NCBI GenBank assembly: GCA_911728455.2 | Contig: OU452226.1 | Coordinates: forward strand, 15,455,938 to 15,519,937 | Direction: 5' to 3' | DNA length: 64,000 nucleotides | Origin: Marthasterias glacialis | Lineage: Eukaryota > Echinodermata > Asteroidea > Forcipulatida > Asteriidae | Part shown: in pieces, positions 60,165-64,000 of the stretch | Position numbering within the stretch: the stretch's first letter is position 1 | Layout: each line of letters opens with the position of its first letter | Position numbers and translations under genes: made by a program | The notes under the pieces: model-generated | Told to the model about the DNA's origin: nothing | Databases searched by the model: none | What the model saw: only the letters and a program-made list of their open reading frames with translations

Positions 60165-60340
60165 GGCAGAAAGTGGTTAAGCACACGTACATGTACATGT
60201 ATTTGCTTAGCACTGAAACATCTTGCTTAGCAGGAAACCAGCCAAACCATCATGTCACAATACTTGTGACTGGTAGCCCGCTTAATTTTGCTCAGAAAAT
60301 GAATTCTTTAAGCAAGTTTTTTTTCTGCTTGTAGGCCTAC
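60165..60340. mobile_element. Family C MITE, diverged
   Basis: GCTTAGCAGGAAACCAGCCA, TTGTGACTGGTAGCCCGCTT and TTTAAGCAAGTTTTTTTTCT follow the family order. The outermost ends are eroded. It includes the short run GTACATGTACATGTA. Confidence 0.65.
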
Positions 60341-62070
60341 GTAAACACGTAGTCACATGAAGCTGCACTATACAAACTAATCCTATAAACTCCGACCATA
60401 GAAAAATATATGACCATCGAGGGCAATGACAATTAGTGTGAAAAAAAAGTATTTGTAACTCGAGCGACTGGTCGTTCGGTTTATTGAAAAAAAAGAAACG
60501 GGCTGGTCCTCTATTTTGTTTTGTTTTGTTTTGCATATATAAGAAGAAAAAGTACAAATACAGTTAACATGTAAATATTTACGAAAAACTTATTGTTAAT
60601 ACTAACACCACCAAAGATGACATTTGCATTGCGTTAATCATAATACTAATGATACCGAAAAGATTTCTATATGGTGGTGGTAAATAAATTTGAAGGATAA
60701 AGCTTTTTGATAAAAAACTTCTTAACAGGTTTTATAGCGTGTACATATACATGTAATTGGTAATGATATGAGAACAACTTGTGAACTGTTTTAATCCCAA
60801 AGCTTGCTTTGTTGAAGCATTGCAGCATTAAGCTATCACCTTAACTGATGAAATGCCACACAAGTTGGACGTTGGCCTGTCTTTTGAAAAGTTAAATTTA
60901 ATTGGAATTAATTTAACCCCTTCAAAATCCAAAGAAGTGTCATGGCTTTAACCCAACACGATCCCCAACCCTTCTAAATCTGAACTGCACTGTCTTGTTT
61001 GATTCTGTTGGACTAGGGCTAGCGCTATAAAAAAAAAAATATAATGCTTAAAAGGCGAGTCCAACAGTTTGGATTTTGAGGAATCATGTGGCACTAAATT
61101 TTGTTGGAGTGAGGACGGATTGTCGAGTGAAAAACCACTCGTTTTGTCCGCCATACCACTATGTGGAGGACAACCCTTTATAGAGTGAAAGACGGGTATT
61201 TTCAACTTGAATCAAAATGAAGTTCGCTCCAATTTCAGGGTGATGCACTGAGAGTGTCACTCTCAAAAGAGCCAAACTGACCACTCAGGCGAGAGAGAGA
61301 GAGACAGTGAATTTTTCGTTCTTTAACATTAATCATCGAGAGTAGTGAAGCACTCAAGCGAGTTAAGGTTAACTAGTGAATACTTTCTGAAAGGAGAGAG
61401 TCTACTCTTTCCAGTTAATAATCTCATCTATAATGGGTACGAATGCATTACTATCATTCACGGTACATGAAACATCTTGTCTTGAGCTACACCCGTAACA
61501 GGCCCGCGACTTCACAGAGGCAAGAACGGCAAATTGCCTCCCATGGTCGCCCCTTGAAATGTTCTAGAGCTTTAGTGGACAGCCCGACAGCAGACATTTG
61601 CCTGGTCATGGGCAAATCTCAACACCTTGTAAATATTCTTTAACGAAGTTAATGGCAGAATATACAAACTGTAAATCTCTGGATCCATTGAATTGAAGCA
61701 AAGGGTAGTGGATTCTGGAGAATTTTGAGATAGTTTGGAATATATGCCATAAGTAAGTATCAGGCATTATTATATAATTTTCCTAGCTAATTTCAGAGTG
61801 TGGAGTTTATTTTAAGAGTGACATTACTTATTTGGAGATTTTTTTCTGGATTTGGATAATTAAAAAACTCTCTGCTGGTCAGAGTGCGTAGCTTTTTAGA
61901 CTTGTAGCTCTGATGGACTGCTGGTGTTGACATTATTGTTAGATAAAAACAAAATCATTTTGAAGGACAAACCATAACGATTCCACCCCCAAGAATACAA
62001 TGGAAACCTGGTACCCATTTCAACTTGAAACTTCTTTTTGGGTAAACATTTTCTTTTTTGAAGGAAGAGC
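60341..62070. other. Non-coding stretch with decayed repeat pieces
   Basis: At about 60,950-61,150 (GATTCTGTTGGACTAGGGCT, GTCCAACAGTTTGGATTTTG, GATTGTCGAGTGAAAAACCA) are decayed pieces related to the 213-bp element at 17,305. No gene recognised. Confidence 0.5.
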
Positions 62071-62071
62071 T

Positions 62072-62322
62072 GAATAGACCGATCCATTAAGCCCCGCCTC
62101 CCTTACGAGTTGGCCAATCACAGCCTTGGCTACGCCATCGAAAGTCGCACAAGATAAAATCCTATTTGAAAATAATTATAAACATGTGTGTGTGCGTACT
62201 TCTAGCAGCACTGTGGCATAGAAGAGACGCACATTGTGCTGCCCACGTGTACAGCGATGATGTAGCCAATGCTGTGATTGGTCAATATGTTTAGGGGCGG
62301 GGTTTAATGGATCGGCTTATTC
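62072..62322. mobile_element. 251-bp MITE with CCGATCCATTAA ends
   Basis: GACCGATCCATTAAGCCCCGCC at the left mirrors GGCGGGGTTTAATGGATCGG (then CTTATTC) at the right. CCAATCACAGCC and GCTGTGATTGG form an inner inverted pair containing CCAAT boxes. No ORF. Confidence 0.85.
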
Positions 62323-62666
62323 TGAAGTGTGAAATCTGGAAAGGAGTTGGCCAACTTTTCAGACCAGAAAGTTCATGTTCCTCCATTCTTCTGGGACCAA
62401 TTTGATAACAAAACAACAAGAAACAAAGAAAAACAAAAACGAGTCAGGCACTGGTCACAACGGAGTGAAATGTAGTGGCAGCAAGTATTTTCGAGCTAAG
62501 GAAATTCAAGAGCTAACGAGTTTGACAAAACTGGCCCTGGTCTGGCTTTGGTGCCCCTTTAAAGTTATTCACACTGCCGTATACTTTGAACAGATTCTCG
62601 TGATGGAAGTGAATTTGTCCTTTACAGAAATAGACTTCCAGCCTCCACACTTGAGAAACTTACCAA

Positions 62667-62703
62667 ACACACACACACACCCACACACACACACACACAC
62701 ACA
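62667..62703. repeat. (CA)n microsatellite
   Basis: About 18 CA dinucleotides with one CC interruption. Confidence 0.95.
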
Positions 62704-63449
62704 AAGAAATTCATTTCGATTCGTACAAAAAACATACTGCTCCTTTCAAATGGTGACTGTATTCAGTAAATCCGTATAAGATTAAAGCTTTTAATAGTTG
62801 TGGTCTTGGAAAAAAAAGGTGAGCTGCAAGCAATCAACAGATGTAGCATGACGCATGGCTTGTTTTGTGCATTAATTACCTCCCCCAAGCACCACACCCA
62901 CTACATTGCACATGCACTGTACTCAAGCAGCACAATCTTAAATATGGGCAACACATCCTCAGACCTACCCCCCCCCCCCCTGAAAACCATTTGTCCCTGC
63001 CCCCGCTTGTACTTAAAACATCAGGCTAGGGTCAAAGTTCAAAACTATAGGCGAGGGATTTTAAAGGATTTGGGAATGGTAAGAAAAACTTGGTCTCTGT
63101 TATTGGACAGATTCTACGCATGTTTGTCAATGTGTACAAGTTGTCTTTTCCCATGTGCTAGGATTAAGCCTGTATATAAATTACGGATCTAATGTGTCTT
63201 GAGACGTGGACTTTGTCAACGCCCACACAATGTCTCAACAAATAAGAAAATCAAATTTTTCTTGAAAGGGGGAGCATTTTCAATTATCACCACTCAAAAC
63301 AGTTTCTAAAGGAAATGGAACGGTTTGAAGAATTTCTTTCTCTACATATATCAATGGAATGTCCACAGAGGTGTAACAAAACATGTTTTGATTAAAAAAG
63401 AAAGAAGAAAAACAAATTGGTTGGTCAAGACTTTTCGCATTGTCTCAAT
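62704..63449. other. Non-coding stretch without recognised features
   Basis: A 130-codon open frame at 62,800-63,192 crosses a poly-C run and shows no domain, so I do not call it a gene. Nothing else is seen. Confidence 0.45.
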
Positions 63450-63620
63450 GACCTTTATCATGCTGCCACCATCGTAGTCATGTTCTCTGTATACAATAAC
63501 AGTAATAGATGCTCAAATTCATTGTACTAAAAAGAACCAGACTATTTGCCCTTCCAGCCTCGGTTTGGTTACATCGGTTTGAATGGGAGAAAATCAAGAT
63601 GGCTGCACCATGATAAGGTC
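63450..63620. mobile_element. Family D MITE, copy 2
   Basis: GACCTTTATCATGCTGCCAC at the left and GATGGCTGCACCATGATAAG (then GTC) at the right. Interior CTTCCAGCCTCGGTTTGGTT. See the copy at 30,161-30,337. Confidence 0.78.
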
Positions 63621-63744
63621 CATTCATGTATTAAATTTGGCCTCTGTAGTCTCAGTTCCTACATAATTATGTTGTTCAGCAGGTCAACAAGACTATTAAA
63701 AGATGTGAAATAATTTGCATCAGGAATTAAGAATATTATCCACG

Positions 63745-63925
63745 TTTTACCCATACACCGATGTGTGATAAGCACTGTATTCGCAGTACTTTACCGAGTC
63801 ATGTGAAAAAGAAAACAAAACTAACAAAAAACACACAGCCGAATTTACTCGGGTGGGATTCGAACCCACAACCTTCTCTTTTTTTGAACAGATGTCTTAC
63901 CACTAGACCACTGAGATTGCCCAGT
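63745..63925 (-). mobile_element. tRNA-derived SINE, family of the 35,291 pair
   Basis: On the - strand: GGGCAATCTCAGTGGTCTAG head, B-box GGGTTCGAATCCCACCCGAG, tail CATGTGAC and TACAGTGCTTATCACACATC, then GGTGTATGGGTAAAA. It carries a poly-A-rich interior insertion (AAAACAAAACTAACAAAAAA on the + strand). Confidence 0.8.
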
Positions 63926-64000
63926 GTCTAGAGGTAGTTCAAAGCCTATTATTTTAGCCGCGGAGACAGCAACGATTTGAATAAAGGTCAAATTTGCATC

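Noticed and set aside
62375-63192. Frames of 130-134 codons near the right end
   Set aside because: One includes the (CA)n microsatellite and the other a poly-C run; no domain and no good splice context.

Overview
The window is AT-rich animal genomic DNA. It has intron-containing genes, long non-coding stretches, tRNA-derived SINEs and many short inverted-repeat transposons. The two genes and the style of the dispersed repeats (for example a MITE family with ends reading roughly TTCATAGAGCTGCTTAAGCA, which I recall from sea-star sequence) point to an echinoderm, most likely a sea star. The species call is an inference and was not tested by search.

Layout. Positions 1-21,600 hold no gene I can support. 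They contain degraded LINE copies (390-1870), a 36-bp minisatellite (2036-2590), a 140-bp satellite (3590-6600) split by a 1.2-kb TTAA-flanked transposon (4825-6037), older tandem arrays (6840-10,830), a long hairpin (11,252-11,408) and several TTAA-flanked MITEs (12,041-18,553). Positions 21,962-33,566 carry a complete 13-exon gene on the + strand for an HPS4-like protein of 1035 residues, the BLOC-3 subunit; the exon phases close perfectly. Positions 33,567-50,024 are intergenic and rich in MITEs, SINEs and palindromes, including a striking element of eight GTACGTAC-centred palindromes at 39,358-39,621. Positions 50,025-58,468 carry a 7-exon nuclear receptor on the + strand (427 residues, complete DNA-binding and ligand-binding domains, subfamily NR1-like). 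The rest, to 64,000, is 3' flank and repeats.

The two genes have unrelated roles: Rab32/38 GEF biology in lysosome-related organelles, and ligand- or heme-type transcription control. Nothing in the sequence suggests they form a functional unit. The most distinctive property of the window is its mobile DNA. At least seven elements of several families sit exactly between TTAA duplications, one nested in another. Three SINE copies lie in HPS4 introns. Several near-perfect hairpins have no obvious transposon ends. No CRISPR array, rRNA or canonical tRNA gene was seen.
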